Part shown: in pieces, positions 1-19,072 of the stretch
Layout of the letters: each line of letters starts with the position of its first letter
How positions within the stretch are numbered: position 1 is the stretch's first letter
From: Silurus meridionalis
Lineage: Eukaryota; Chordata; Actinopteri; Siluriformes; Siluridae
Length of the DNA: 64,000 nucleotides
NCBI RefSeq assembly: GCF_014805685.1
Contig: NC_060886.1
Location: 15,554,108 to 15,618,107 of the forward strand
Direction of reading: 5' to 3'
Notes under the pieces: generated by a model
Seen by the model: the letters and a program-made list of their open reading frames with translations, nothing else
Told to the model about the DNA's origin: nothing
Databases searched by the model: none
Translations under genes and position numbers: made by a program

Positions 1-1198
1 CTTTGTTGATTAGCAAACATCAACTGCTATTTGTTTCTTTTTTTCTCTCATATTTACAGTATTGCACTTAACTGCACATAATTGCATTCAGTTAAACTGA
101 TGTTTCCTTAAAACCTTAAATTAGAAAATTGCAGTGACCCTTTTATTATTTTGACATTTCAATATACTTTGACGAAACCCCAATTTCACCCTCATATAGA
201 AGTAGTTTTTTCTTGCAAGAAGGTTTTATAAACACCTTGATACAAGACCTGAAGTGCAAAAGCTAGTGCCACTTCTATTCCCAATACATGAAGCAAAAGA
301 AAAGAGAGAGCCAAAAATGATGGTACAATGAAAGCTATGAAAGCTAAAGTCCTTCAGACCCATGCCCAGAGGAAATATACAAGATATGTATTTCACTATG
401 TATAGTGTTTCCTCCAAAAACTGTAAGAGAAATTCAATTTTCGTGATTGGTGTGAGTGCTGCTTCCGATCCCTGTCCATTGTGGATTTAAAAAATAAAAA
501 ACTATATATAAACTAGGTGCGTGGTACTATGATAGAAGGTTGTCATAGCAGGGTGAATGTCAGTTACAATGGAGGCCCTCCCCGTTAGAACTATCCTTCA
601 TTTTAACACATGCTCTTGACAGCAGCACAAACACAGTGGGTGGAGACAAATATGGCCGTTGTATATATTTTTTTTTCACACTCTGTGTGGCTGACAATCC
701 AAACTTTTGAGTATTGAGACTCTCATTCTGAGAGTACTGACCAAGTTCTAGCTTTCCTCAGTCACTCTGGGTCTGTCTTTTGCTTTGCTCATTTTCTAAG
801 AGTCTCCACTCTTAATCGCTGGGTTTCAAACAGACATCCAGATATTTTTGTACGGTCCTGGGGCTGTGATCTGGGCCTGGAAAGGGCTGAGCCAGTGGCC
901 TCCAAGCAGTCCTGCCTGTTGGGCGAAAAGTAAAAGGTGACTTCATTGGTATTTAATTACCTTTTTCTACAAGTGGTGTGTTTTGGCAGCTGGTTTTTGT
1001 GACATTTTTTTTTTAAGTTCTCTTTACCCCCAAGCCCCCCATGCTCTCTCTCACTCTCACTTTCTTTTCTCAGTACATTTTCTCTCTTTAGTTTTTATTT
1101 TGTTTTTGTTTAACTGTGAGTGTCATGGCCTTTTTCACAGGCGCAGTCTTGTGTGAGAAACAATTATCAGTTCAGAGCAGCAGAGACGCCCATGGGGG
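1..1198 (-). other. shox 3' UTR and 3' flank
   Basis: The stretch follows the shox stop codon on the minus strand. No further coding sequence is visible. AATAAA occurs in the minus sense at 1099-1094 and again at 147-142, and ATTAAA at about 955-950. The segment 830-930 is complex sequence without simple repeats. The true transcript end cannot be fixed without cDNA. Confidence 0.5.
1094..1099 (-). terminator. candidate polyadenylation signal AATAAA for shox
   Basis: The hexamer AATAAA lies about 100 nt after the shox stop in the sense strand (TTTATT on plus). A G-rich run (minus sense of 1026-1041) lies further downstream. It would give an unusually short 3' UTR; the distal AATAAA at 147-142 is an alternative. 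Confidence 0.3.
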
Positions 1199-8521
<7,323 letters not shown>

Positions 8522-8725
8522 GGCTGAAGAAGAAGCGCTCCTGATGGCACAAATCCACTTTAAACGACCCTAACGCGCTGCTCTCCCTCTCTCCCTCTCT
8601 CTCTCTCTAAATGCGTGTGTGTGTGTGTGTGTGTGTGTGTGAGCTCGATAGTAAACGCGCGGATGTTGGGAAGGGGGGTGTACGAGGAGGAGGAGGAGGA
8701 GGTTTAGATCACTCCGGTTGGTGTG
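8522..8725 (-). other. shox 5' leader (predicted)
   Basis: Region between the predicted start site below the TATA box and the shox ATG. In the sense direction it has a CCT-repeat, a (CA)n run (complement of 8613-8641) and a GA-rich run (complement of 8582-8608). No ATG occurs in the sense strand between TATA and the shox ATG. The exact start site is inferred from TATA spacing. Confidence 0.5.
8582..8641. repeat. (CT)n and (TG)n in the shox leader
   Basis: CT units 8582-8608 and about fourteen TG units 8613-8641, separated by AAATGCG. Confidence 0.95.
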
Positions 8726-8747
8726 TCTGTGTTTTTGGAGATCACAC

Positions 8748-8755
8748 TATTTATA
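8748..8755 (-). promoter_or_regulatory. TATA box of the shox promoter
   Basis: TATAAATA in the minus sense (CGCCGTATAAATAGTG), 227 bp upstream of the ATG, predicting transcription from about 8720. It is followed upstream by a G-rich GGTGGGGGTTGGG stretch. Known: human SHOX has a second promoter (P2) close to the coding exon; this could be its counterpart, which is inference. Confidence 0.6.
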
Positions 8756-9060
8756 CGGCGCTCACCTCAGCCCAACCCCCACCGCCGTGTCCTGAGCAAT
8801 TACAGGCTCCTCTCGCTTCTGAATTCAACTTTCAGCAGCTTTGCTCCAAATCAATGCCGCCATGGAGCCCCTTAATATGATTACACTTCATTAAACATGC
8901 CTACGGTGTTGAGGATCCGGGGAGCCGTGTTTAATTAATTCCGCGATAATTTCATTAAGGCTATTAGGTGATGTGAATGGTGCCATAACGTGAGCGGATT
9001 TGCCTGAACTCCATTGACGCATTTTAGGGGACGGATTTTGAGAAATATTTATGCCTATTG
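8756..9060 (-). promoter_or_regulatory. shox proximal promoter region
   Basis: About 300 bp of complex sequence directly upstream of the TATA box, with a G-rich box near 8770-8785, CTGTAATTGC at about 8800, and several TAAT-type homeodomain cores (TTAATATGATTA, CATTAAAC, TTAATTAATT, CATTAAGG). No simple repeats. Promoter role follows from position. Confidence 0.5.
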
Positions 9061-9751
9061 AAATGAATTACAAAGTCAAATGATCGCATAATCACGAAGC
9101 CCAAATTTATATATAAAAATTTAAAAAAAAAAAGAAGATCGATTTATAGCAAATATGAATGGATTATTTGTGCCATCAATCATAATCGCTGATATATATT
9201 TCCATAATTGCATGAATCTAATTAAACTTTTGTATTGTACCTAAAGTTGCTTTTGTTATGAAAAAAAAAAAAAAAGACTGAGCCTATGGCCAATGATAAT
9301 AATAGTAATAACCCTGAAACTAAATAGAGGGGGGGGGGGGGGGGGGTGTACAATGTAAGCTGTGTAACATTTATTGGATTTTTTTTTTTAAACAAAAGCC
9401 ATTGTCTAGTATGTGCTTTTCAATAGTTTCCTCTAATATTTGCGTATTATTTTATAATGATTTATTATTAGACGATCGCATTTTGGAAATATAGGTGAAA
9501 TGTTGTGATCATATTGGGATCAATTTATATTGATTAATTACCATTTGTTTGAAGTTATTTTGTATTTATTATTTATTATTTGAATGTTTCCATGGTAACA
9601 GTGTTATACAAATCAGGATTTACACGGCGGTGTTTTTGCTCCGAAATAAACGCTTTCAAATGAATGAAGGGGCTCATAAATATCACAATAATCGGATAAA
9701 ATCAGGGAAAATTTCGAATAATTTTTATACCACTACTACTACTACAACTAC

Positions 9752-9790
<39 letters not shown>
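9061..9790. other. AT-rich flank with mononucleotide and AAT repeats
   Basis: AT-rich sequence with A-runs (9121-9132, about 9261-9275), an 18-G run (9329-9346), ACT units (9731-9743) and AAT units (9752-9790). No gene seen. Confidence 0.7.
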
Positions 9791-9792
<2 letters not shown>

Positions 9793-10192
9793 CCGAAACC
9801 AGAGTGTTTACAGCTGGTCACTAATGGTGTGTCTGATAGGAGTGTATTAATCCCGGTAATGTTCAGACTGCCATCACACTCCGCGATATTCCAACATGTG
9901 ACCTTGGGCTTCGTGCTGCTGTTTTTTTCCTGCATTAATTAAGTGCTGTTCAGTCCACGGTAGGAAGTTATATGTGAGACATGACTGATATGTTATTAAG
10001 CTCACAGGCTACTGTGGGTTATTAATGTTCACAATAAACATATTTTTCTAAATATACATCTCTTTCGTTTTTCTTTATACACACTATTAATTAAATAAAA
10101 ATGTTATTATTAAGAAAATAAATATTATTGCGATGAAGTCCTGCACAAGAACTTTAGCTCTTTCTGTATATTGTGTAGGTATAAGTTGATTA

Positions 10193-10198
<6 letters not shown>
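9791..10198. promoter_or_regulatory. candidate upstream element
   Basis: Complex sequence between two microsatellites; the part 9791-10010 has GGTCACTAATGG, GTATTAATCCCGG, GCATTAATTAAG and TTATTAAGCTC. The rest is AT-rich. Enhancer role is a guess. Confidence 0.2.

Positions 10199-10266
<68 letters not shown>
10199..10266. repeat. (AT)n microsatellite
   Basis: About 34 uninterrupted AT units. Confidence 0.97.
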
Positions 10267-10269
<3 letters not shown>

Positions 10270-10840
10270 AAGCACGTTCTGCTCTTGTAAGGTGGTGTTT
10301 CAGAGGCATCAACTTCACTTGAATTCAAAGTATATAGTTTATTGATTTTGATTTTGCAACTCCACGGTTGGAGAAAAAGGAAACAGACAAAGAAACAAAT
10401 CCTGTACAGTTTTGCATAGTATTTACTGCAGCATGTTTCGTTTATTCATAATATTGTTTCAACAATTATCACCAGTGAATGTTACAGTTGTGAAACAGTA
10501 CACGTGCAGAAAACCCACGTGGGTCTTCCCAATCAGCAGCTGCCTCGGGCGTGTACAAGACAAATGTTTCTTATAGCGCGTTGTACACTAAGTGGCCATG
10601 CTTAAAGACGCACCATCCGTGTTTGAAACGATGAGATATCAGCAGACTGAGCTGGAGGAACCGATCCTGCCCTCCCTTTTCCTCTCAGTTCCTTACAAAC
10701 ACATTCCCAGCTGCAGTCTGTATGGGCCGCTTCATGATTTATATACACAGATATGTGTGAAAACTGGTGTCTGTGAGATCATTATTATTCATTATTCATT
10801 ATTATTATTCATTCTTTTATTGCAAATTAGATTTAGTTAT

Positions 10841-10871
<31 letters not shown>

Positions 10872-11869
10872 GAGAAGAGGGAAGGCCTATACTAAAAAGC
10901 AAACAAAATAAATCTAGAGAGATCAGGATAAATGTCTATTTTAATGAATTAATTCCATGTGATATCCGTCTCCTTGTTTTTTACTATTTAAGTTCTGTAA
11001 ATTAACTTCAGTTTGCTAAATGGCCATAGCACAAACAATTACATGGTAATTAAGTCGTAAAAGGTTTCGGCCTGAAGGCGGACAGGCTGATAAGATGGTG
11101 TTTTGTGTCATGATAGAAAATAAATATATCGTCAAATAAAATATCGGTGATTATGAAAAAGAATCTCGTGTCCCCAAATAAAATGCAAAAAAAAAGGCAA
11201 AAAAAAAAAAAGAAGTGATTATAGTTTGTGTTGTCTTTATTTTAATGATTTAGATTTTTACACTTTTATCAAATCAGCAACAAACCTATATTTTTTCACT
11301 GAATCCCACTGAGGTGCAGGTAGCGCAGGGGGGCTCGGCGTCTCTGCGGCATGCGGATGGATGAAGCGTTTGGGGACAATAATTCCCTATGTTTTATACG
11401 ATCATTATCATGTTCATTTTGGTGAATACGATTTCCTATTTTCCTCCTATTTCTTCCCAATAAAATATTGACCCCTTCGGTCATTTCATTTCATGTTGCG
11501 CATAGGGATGCGCCATATCGTTCGTTAATCGTTGTTTCAATGTTTGCTGTTTTTGCGGCAATGGCAGTACAGCAGCAGAGGAAGAAAAAAACTTTTCTTT
11601 TTTTTTTTTTTTTTGCATGATTGATCATCCAATATGATCTCAGAGGTACAGCAGCAACTATTTGATACATTTCAAAACTATTTTGCAGACTGTTTTTATA
11701 TGTGTGATCAAGGCTGAGCCAATGTCCCTGACCAGTCTGCACAGAAGAAGCGTGTTTGTTTTGAATACTGACCTCACTGTGTGTGTTTGTGCGTGTTTGC
11801 GCGCGTGCGCGCAGCGTCGGAAAAGATTTCTGCGCATCTTTCCAAGTGTTGTTAAATAGAAACGTCTCT
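10267..11869. other. no gene recognised; E-box pair and GAT repeat
   Basis: Mixed sequence. Two CACGTG E-boxes at 10501-10506 and 10516-10521, the second in the 12-bp palindrome ACCCACGTGGGT. A GAT run at 10842-10870, A-runs at 11188-11213 and a T-run at 11598-11614. Open frames here are interrupted by low complexity and have no family signature. Confidence 0.6.
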
Positions 11870-12205
11870 AACCACGTGCATTATAAAGCTGCGCTTTAGC
11901 TTGTATCTTTGCTCAGCTTTTGCAACTTTAGCCTGTTAGCAGTCAGAGCACTGTCTATTAAGTTGCAGAATATTAGCAGGACGTGGAGATGCGGTGTGTT
12001 TGGAGCGCGCTGAGGTCCTGCTGTATAAGCGGTGGGTGGGTTTGGAGGGGTGGAGGAGGCGCGTGCTGGCTGATGGCCATGTAATCTGTGAGCTAGTCAT
12101 CAGTCCCTGTTGCATCAAGCCTGTCTTTAACTGGATGAGTGCGGTGGAGCTCCAAGCAGCCTTCATTCCTGCTCGGCTTTGGGATCCTTGTTAGCGGCGA
12201 AAAAG
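11870..12205 (-). promoter_or_regulatory. GC-richer block, candidate upstream promoter or non-coding first exon of shox
   Basis: A GC-richer island with several CpGs in AT-rich flank, 3.4-3.7 kb upstream of the shox ATG. In the minus sense it holds several ATGs followed by early stops. Known: human SHOX has a separate upstream exon 1 with many upstream AUGs. Whether this block is its counterpart is not shown; no clear splice donor was found in it. Confidence 0.2.
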
Positions 12206-12832
12206 AGAAGAGTCGAAGTTTTTTTTTTTTTTTTTCTTATTCTTTTTTTTTTTGTTTTTTTTTTCTTTTGTATGCAGCAACTCAAAGCTAACGCTGACCA
12301 AATGTCAAGAACTTGATGGTTTCTGTAGATGAATTCCGTATGTGTGCAAGGCAGATTTCAGATTACAAATTATGTTTCTTTGGCTTGACTTTCTGGCATA
12401 ATCTTTTTTGTTCACCTGATTAGTCCAAGATTTAAAGTGGCACAGTGCAAGGGGGGTTTCCAGAAATCCAGGGTTATGCACGAGCATGCATGTGAGATAA
12501 TGATCAGTAGTTTACTCTAACAGCTTCGCCCCCAGAATTAATAGTTCTCATTCTGCTTTATGTTACAATCGCACTTTTGTTAAAAGGCAACAAATAGCTG
12601 CTATCATACACTAGGAAATAATTCTTTAAAAATGATCACGGATTATAGTGGTTATTGCTTGTGTAATCTGATGGTGAAATAGAAGTGAGACCATAGACTA
12701 TACGGTTACACTTTGTAACTTTTAGAATAAATGCTTTATATATATATATGGATATTTATAGGCCACTCTCAGTTCATTTAATTTGCATTATTTTAATTGA
12801 TATATAATTTGTTTGCCTGCTATCTGGCACAC

Positions 12833-12835
<3 letters not shown>
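12206..12835. other. no gene recognised
   Basis: T-rich runs at 12219-12270, then ordinary AT-rich sequence. Nothing recognised. Confidence 0.6.

Positions 12836-12884
<49 letters not shown>
12836..12884. repeat. (GA)n microsatellite
   Basis: About 24 GA units. Confidence 0.97.
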
Positions 12885-12887
<3 letters not shown>

Positions 12888-15039
12888 AGACCCCTAGAGG
12901 ATGTATTTGTTTTAAACGTATTTTCCCTCTCTAACATTATCTGCCCACAGGGTAACGTTTCCAACTAAAAAGAGGCATGAAATTGAGTTTACACCCAAAA
13001 ATGTTGAGGCGATTTGCTGAAAAAACATAATAATCCAAAAGCCTGTTCCACTTATGATCTCTCAATGTTTTCCTTCCTCTTCACCATGCTTACTACTAGG
13101 GAACTTTGCAGATTTTGGTTCACACCATTCATTTACAGCAGGTACTGGCTAGCTATATGAGTGGAGTTTGATTTAATCTTTTGCATGATCTGGTTCTGAA
13201 ATAGTTGGTGATTTTATTTATGTTTTTCTTTTTTCGTCCTTTTTTTTTTTTTTTTTTTTACAGTTTCTTAGATTAGAGATAGATAGATCCTTCATAAATT
13301 AGTGCTTATGTGAAAAAAATCACACCCAATAGGCGATTAAGTATGTGTGCAACAAACAATTAGCTTATCTAGACACGATTTAAGCAAGCAGACAAAGACA
13401 TATGAAGACATTGCTGGTAACCCATGTTTCTTTTATAGATTCTGTTATAGATTTTTCCTCCATGAATGTGTTGTATTTTATTTCCCAGTGAATACATTAC
13501 ATGGCATTCTGTCAAGTAAAAAAAAGTACATTTGCAATATCGAAGGAAAGAATATAAAATGGATTTTGCAATGTCAAGGGTTTTTATTTCTATTCTGTAT
13601 ATACCACTGCTAAACAGGAAAGTAACACCCTAACAAGCTTAGTGCATAGTAGAAACATTAATGGAATAGTCTACATAAATTCCACATTTAGATAGCACTC
13701 TACGGTGAGCCAAAAAAACATTTTCAATTTAAACATTTATTTTAATAATAGATATGAAAAAATCAGTGTTTTAAAAAAAGTGCACAATTTCTTTAGAAAG
13801 TGAATGCATTCTTCCTGATGTAAAATAAAGTAGGCTGTAATAAGGCCTGTTTAATTTACATCTACTTGGTGATGTGTAAAAAAAATGACTAATTATAGGT
13901 CAAAATATATTTGCTGTTCTCGGGAAAACTTCATTTAAATGTGTTTTTGAATTGTTAGCTCATTAAAACTAAACATGGAAAAAAGTTTAGTGGAATTCTC
14001 CTTAAAATCTGTTATATAGCTTGAAAATTCAGTTTTTTTATTTTATTTTATGGATACAGTTTGGCCAGGCTTCGAAAGACATATGATGATCTACAGCAAA
14101 GATTCAGATCTGATAAAGTATGACTCACATAGCAGCAACAATGTTTTATCTGTCACAGGTCAAAGGCCCGTGTAGCTTGCTAGATGAGACGTGACAGGGG
14201 AATTTCAGTAAGAGGATCTTTCCTGATGATATCAGAGTTAATAGCCTGGGACCCTAGGGAAATAAAATGGCTCAGCACAATAAGCTCAAATCAATACTAT
14301 AAGAACAAGTTTATAAAAGATGCACAACGTTGTGTTTTAGCTCCTCATTGGCAAATAAGCTTTATGCTTCTTTTGCTCTCAGAAGTGTTCAATGTTTCTG
14401 TCTGGTGTGAAAAGGACATGCTTGAGTGCTGATGCCGATCAGTGCATGTGAAGAGCCTGTTGGGTTGTGTATGCAGAAAGCCAGTTATAGGTGTAGATTG
14501 AAAATTATTAAGGGGAATCAATAAACCATGATTTATAATGTCAGTGAGTTCACACTTAAAACATGGCAGAAGATTTGGAGATAGTTCTAGCACTTTAAAT
14601 ACAGAAGGAAAATCGTATGCAAAATAGACTAATTGGTGCTTATAATTGTTGTGAATTCTTGTAATTATTGATGTCTATGTTATGCTCTGGTGGAACATAT
14701 AAATACATACACATTTAGTCATGCCTCTATTGGTTGATTATGAGGTTATCCTCTCCTCTTGTAGTCTTACATAAAAACACTCAGCTATTGCATGGCTAGA
14801 GAGTACGATCAATAAAAGCTTGTGATCATTGCATCCTGCGGTCAAAACTGGAGACAGACAAACTAGCCCTTGCCTCTAGCATGCATTGATTTGGATGAGG
14901 TAGATATGTTTCACGGTTGCATTGTTAAACAAACCAAAGTCTATTTGCTTACTGTAAGTGTGTGGTTAAGTATATGCAATGTATGCCAATAAAAAACAAA
15001 TGGTTTCTTATGTCACTTGAAGACGGTGCACCCATTCTA
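12885..15039. other. no gene recognised
   Basis: AT-rich, moderately complex sequence with a T-run at 13240-13259. Open frames at 13347-13613 and 14184-14432 show no domain or family resemblance. The stretch 14780-14960 is complex and repeat-free but otherwise unremarkable. Confidence 0.6.
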
Positions 15040-15300
15040 TATTAAGACAAGCTTTTATGGGACTGCCAAACACTTGCTCGATCATGCAATTAAATGATTT
15101 TCCAAGCCATGTTTTTTGTTGCCCAGCATTGGTTAGAGATGTGTGGCACATCCATTTGTTGAGGGTGATTTATGCAGTCATCTTAAGAAGCAGAAGTCAC
15201 CGATCGGCAGGCTCATTAAGATTAATTAGTGCAAGGATGCGGAGTGGCAGGCCTGATTAAGAGCCACTGGAGATGGCTAACAGTGCTGAGGTGAGGGTGA
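15040..15300. promoter_or_regulatory. candidate upstream element
   Basis: About 260 bp of complex sequence, including CTCATTAAGATTAATTAGTGC and CCTGATTAAGAGC, next to a long CT microsatellite. Dense homeodomain and GATTA (bicoid/Otx/Pitx-type) cores. Inference only. Confidence 0.25.
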
Positions 15301-15341
15301 GGGGCTTCTCTCTTTCCTTCTTTCTCTTCCCCTCCCTCCTT

Positions 15342-15343
<2 letters not shown>

Positions 15344-15395
<52 letters not shown>

Positions 15396-15410
15396 TGCTC
15401 TCTCTCTCTC
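15344..15410. repeat. (CT)n microsatellite
   Basis: About 30 CT units with a few TTT and TTG interruptions. Confidence 0.97.
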
Positions 15411-15785
15411 CCCGAGGCCTGCAAGTTTGAATGGTGGGGGGACTGCAGAGACCACCATCTGTAGACTTGCTCCTGAGTATCGTCACCAGTCACCCCATCT
15501 GTCATACTGTGTTCTGCTGTCCCCCTGGGCTTAGCCATTCAGTCGCAGCTAGAAGCAGTAGTGGACACATGGTAGAAGCCTCGCTGACCCCTGAGGTAGA
15601 GTGTTATAGATTAGGATAAGTTCAAATGAACACACATCTATGCATTAATTTGTAGATAACTACATCCTTTATATTTAGAACTCTGCATGATTAAAAAAAA
15701 TATTATCTTGTAAATTATATATTTCCCCAAAATACAGGAAAACACTGCTTTAATAACATAGTAATGTGTGTATATTTGTGTTCGC

Positions 15786-15788
<3 letters not shown>

Positions 15789-15849
<61 letters not shown>
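15789..15849. repeat. (TG)n microsatellite
   Basis: About 30 perfect TG units. Confidence 0.97.
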
Positions 15850-15851
<2 letters not shown>

Positions 15852-16549
15852 CTGGTTGCAACAAAAACAATCAGGAAGCACCCTCAGGCATTGCCTGTTG
15901 TTGAGTTCAGGCTCTGAAAATCCAAAAAGCTGGCTCTCATCTCCTACACATCTCCTTTAGTTCCAGGCAGAGCCCCACTGAGACCTGTACATGGCCACTG
16001 ACTGCCAGAAGGCCCCAAAACAAGAGATGGACCACACAATCATGTTAAGCCTTAAAGGATATTATGTACTGCCTTCCAATCAGACCACCTGTCATTGCAC
16101 ATGCGTTGGTACATCCGAAGCAGCACTTTATGTGTCACATGACATGGCTTCATTTAAGACAGTACTGTACGTGAAAATAAGAACAACAAAAAATATACAG
16201 AAGCAGAAAAGACAAATTTATTTCTTTATTGTCACTAAATTGCAGGTGCTCAGAATTTTTTTTTTTCTTCGATTTTATACCAAGGTCTTATATTGTGACA
16301 TTGAAGTTGGACTTTTCTTTTTTATATTGCAGAAGTATAAAATCAATTATTTTCTTTTTTATTTTAATAACCATTATAATAAAATTATCAGTAATTTGCT
16401 TTCACAATATCTGCAGGATTTCATATCAAGCCTATATTTTTAAAACATGTTTAAGGCTGACACAAAGAGAATTGAATTAAAAAGAAGAGAGAGATTGAAG
16501 CAAAAAAAAAAATGAACAGAGAAATTTGGTGACTATAAACAACAATTGA
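15850..16549. other. no gene recognised
   Basis: An open frame covers 15991-16443 on plus, but its second half is Phe/Ile/Asn/Tyr-rich translation of AT-rich DNA with no family signature. Confidence 0.6.
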
Positions 16550-17240
16550 TTCATGCTCCATTTGTTTGGTATACCTGAGGTGAGCATGAATTTGAAGCGA
16601 GCCAGGGGTGCTGTCATATGAAATGTAAAATACAACAAATCTTCGAGCACCTAAACAATAGGGCTCTCACTAAACAAGGCCTTAATCTCTCCCGTGCATG
16701 CAATATCTTTTACAAGGCTTGCGTGCATAATCACGAAATATTGGCCACATTAGAAAAAAGCCTTGCGATGCTGGAGAAAGAAAAAAACATAAAGAAAAGC
16801 GGGTGGCCTGAAGCACTGGAGCCACATTCTATTCAAAAGTTGTTTTCCTGAAAATTAGGCAATTGCTTAATGGTGTAAATGCTGTTAATTAGCCGTGCAG
16901 AAACCCAAGCAGGCTTTTCTGCCTGTAACTAATAAGAAATCAATTAGCTAATGAATTGGTCATTAAGTGAAAAGCTAATCTTAGTCGGGGCATTTTTTAA
17001 TGATTTTGTCTATGATCCTGTCTAATTGCTGTTGTCATACAGAGCTCTCAGCTTTCAGCATGTCTAATGAAGCTTCATTAGATCATAACTGGCACTCTTG
17101 GAAGATTTAGAGGCAAACCTGCTTCCCAATTATTTTTAATTGCCAGACATTCACACAAACAAGTGCTGCACCTTGTGGAACAGGAGAGGAGATCAGGCTT
17201 AGCCAACATCTCCTTCATTACTTTATTTGAAACGATTAGA
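16550..17240. promoter_or_regulatory. candidate distal enhancer, homeodomain-site cluster
   Basis: About 690 bp of complex sequence. Between 16860 and 17140 I count about 13 TAAT or ATTA cores, including GTTAATTAGCC, CAATTAGCTAATGAATTGG, GTCATTAAG and CTAATTGC. It includes the exact 20-bp palindrome TCTAATGAAGCTTCATTAGA at 17063-17082. Such density fits a homeobox-regulated developmental enhancer. Target gene (shox by proximity) and activity are inferred. Confidence 0.4.
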
Positions 17241-17392
17241 GACACGTTCAGGGTCGTTGTTTTGCTGCTGGTTTTTTTTCTTTTTTTCGAACGTAAAGAC
17301 CCTCTATATTTCAAACCTGTGGGTTATTGTGCTCTTTGTCACTTTGATTACCATCCAGCAAAAAAAAGCTTGTTTTTTTCCTACTACACACC

Positions 17393-17398
<6 letters not shown>

Positions 17399-17463
<65 letters not shown>
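17399..17463. repeat. (CA)n microsatellite
   Basis: About 32 CA units with one CG interruption. Confidence 0.97.
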
Positions 17464-17465
<2 letters not shown>

Positions 17466-18228
17466 ATACACCGAAAATGACTCACACATGGACTGTATGC
17501 ATTGATGCATGAGTTTCTTAGAAATGTGACAGAAAAGAAGTGAAGAAAAGACAGGGTGCCTTCCCAGCTATGAGTAATTCTTAATTAATTCTTAATACTT
17601 TCTTATCAACCGTGCCCAACAAATTCAATTTTCCACTTTGAGGTTCAGCTGCTAATATTCCAGAGAAGTGCCTCTTTCCCCACTGATCAAACAGGCTTTT
17701 CTTTGTTTGACCCTGTGAAGTATCTTAAACTTGCTTATTCTGAACTACATAAAATGCAGCTGGTGAAAAGAGGATTTGGGTGAAAAAGACACTTACCTCA
17801 TTTTACCTAGTATATAAATTATTCTTACTCTTTCATATTTTTACTCATACTTACGCATACTCTTTCGTTTGATTTTTATTATTTTGTAATTTCTCCATTA
17901 TTTTTACTGTGAAATCATGAAAATAATTTATTTTCCTCAGATTTATGTGACATCATCTATTAACTCAGGTCTTGCCATTCTTTCCATATGTTCCTAAAAA
18001 ATAGGAGGTGCTGAGTGCAAGCTAATTGCTTTCGATGTACAAACAATGAGTTTATTATGCTTTGTGAGGAGGAATTCAATGTCCAGCATCTTCTGCACCC
18101 TTCGACATTAGCAAATTCTACATTTACACATTTCTTGGGTAAGCAGTTTGGCAAATATGCATAAACTGGCTTGCCAAACTACCATGCCTTAGAGGCATTT
18201 ATTTTCCTGGAAATTTAGCATGTGCTGC

Positions 18229-18268
<40 letters not shown>

Positions 18269-18699
18269 CTGGACTGACTTCACTGGTTGGCGTGGTTTTG
18301 ATTGGGGTTGAATGAAACACCAGATGTCTATCAATATTTAGTAGTAAACATCACAAGCGTGCTTCACAATGTGGCAACTGGGTGTGTGGCATAGTAATTG
18401 TTATGGACAAAAGTCTGGCAACACTTCACTAATACAGTGGATATGGTTGCCTTGGAAATTCCTGCTCATAGATTTGACATACAGTACATTACTCAGTCTG
18501 CTATAAATTCCACAGTGTTTCAAATGCTTATGAATGTTATCACTTAAAAGTCTAATGGATTTATAAAGCAGCTTTTACTGAAGTTAACTGTGGCCACAAA
18601 TTGATTTATCCAGCAAGTACTGACCATTCGCTTAGACAGTATGAAGACAAATGAGTCATGAGGAAAAGCATGGATTATTTTGTAGTCTTGGTGCCATGT
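17464..18699. other. no gene recognised; GA repeat inside
   Basis: Ordinary AT-rich sequence with a GA microsatellite at 18233-18267. Nothing else recognised. Confidence 0.6.
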
Positions 18700-18880
18700 G
18701 ACATGTGGAAAAGCTCCCCTGCATCACCTGGAACCTCTGACTAGAGCAGATGAGTCATCCAAATTGGCCCAAGCAAACGAAGGCAGCAAATTAAAAGTCT
18801 GTTTCATATTGCATTTTGCCGAACTCAATAGACGAGGGCGAATTAAATTAGGACATGCATAATTTAGCTTTATGGTGTAG
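18700..18880. promoter_or_regulatory. candidate short upstream element
   Basis: About 180 bp of complex sequence with TGAGTCATCC (AP-1-like TGAGTCA), GCAAATTAAAAG and GCGAATTAAATTAGG. Inference only. Confidence 0.2.
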
Positions 18881-18972
18881 GGATGAGCATATGTTCATTC
18901 GTCCAATTGAATAATTCGAAATGTACACAGTAGGGTTTGAGAGCTGCCAGTTCCGCAGGTGAGGGCTCAGCA

Positions 18973-19072
<100 letters not shown>

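Noticed and set aside
10592..11005. 137-residue plus-strand open frame
   Set aside because: Second half is translated AT-rich and GAT-repeat DNA; no domain, no splice context.
15991..16443. 150-residue plus-strand open frame, the longest in the flank
   Set aside because: Phe/Ile/Tyr-rich translation of AT-rich DNA without any conserved motif.
16618..16851. Short Leu/Lys/Glu-rich frame (77 residues)
   Set aside because: No homologous family recognised; lies in a candidate regulatory block and is within chance length.
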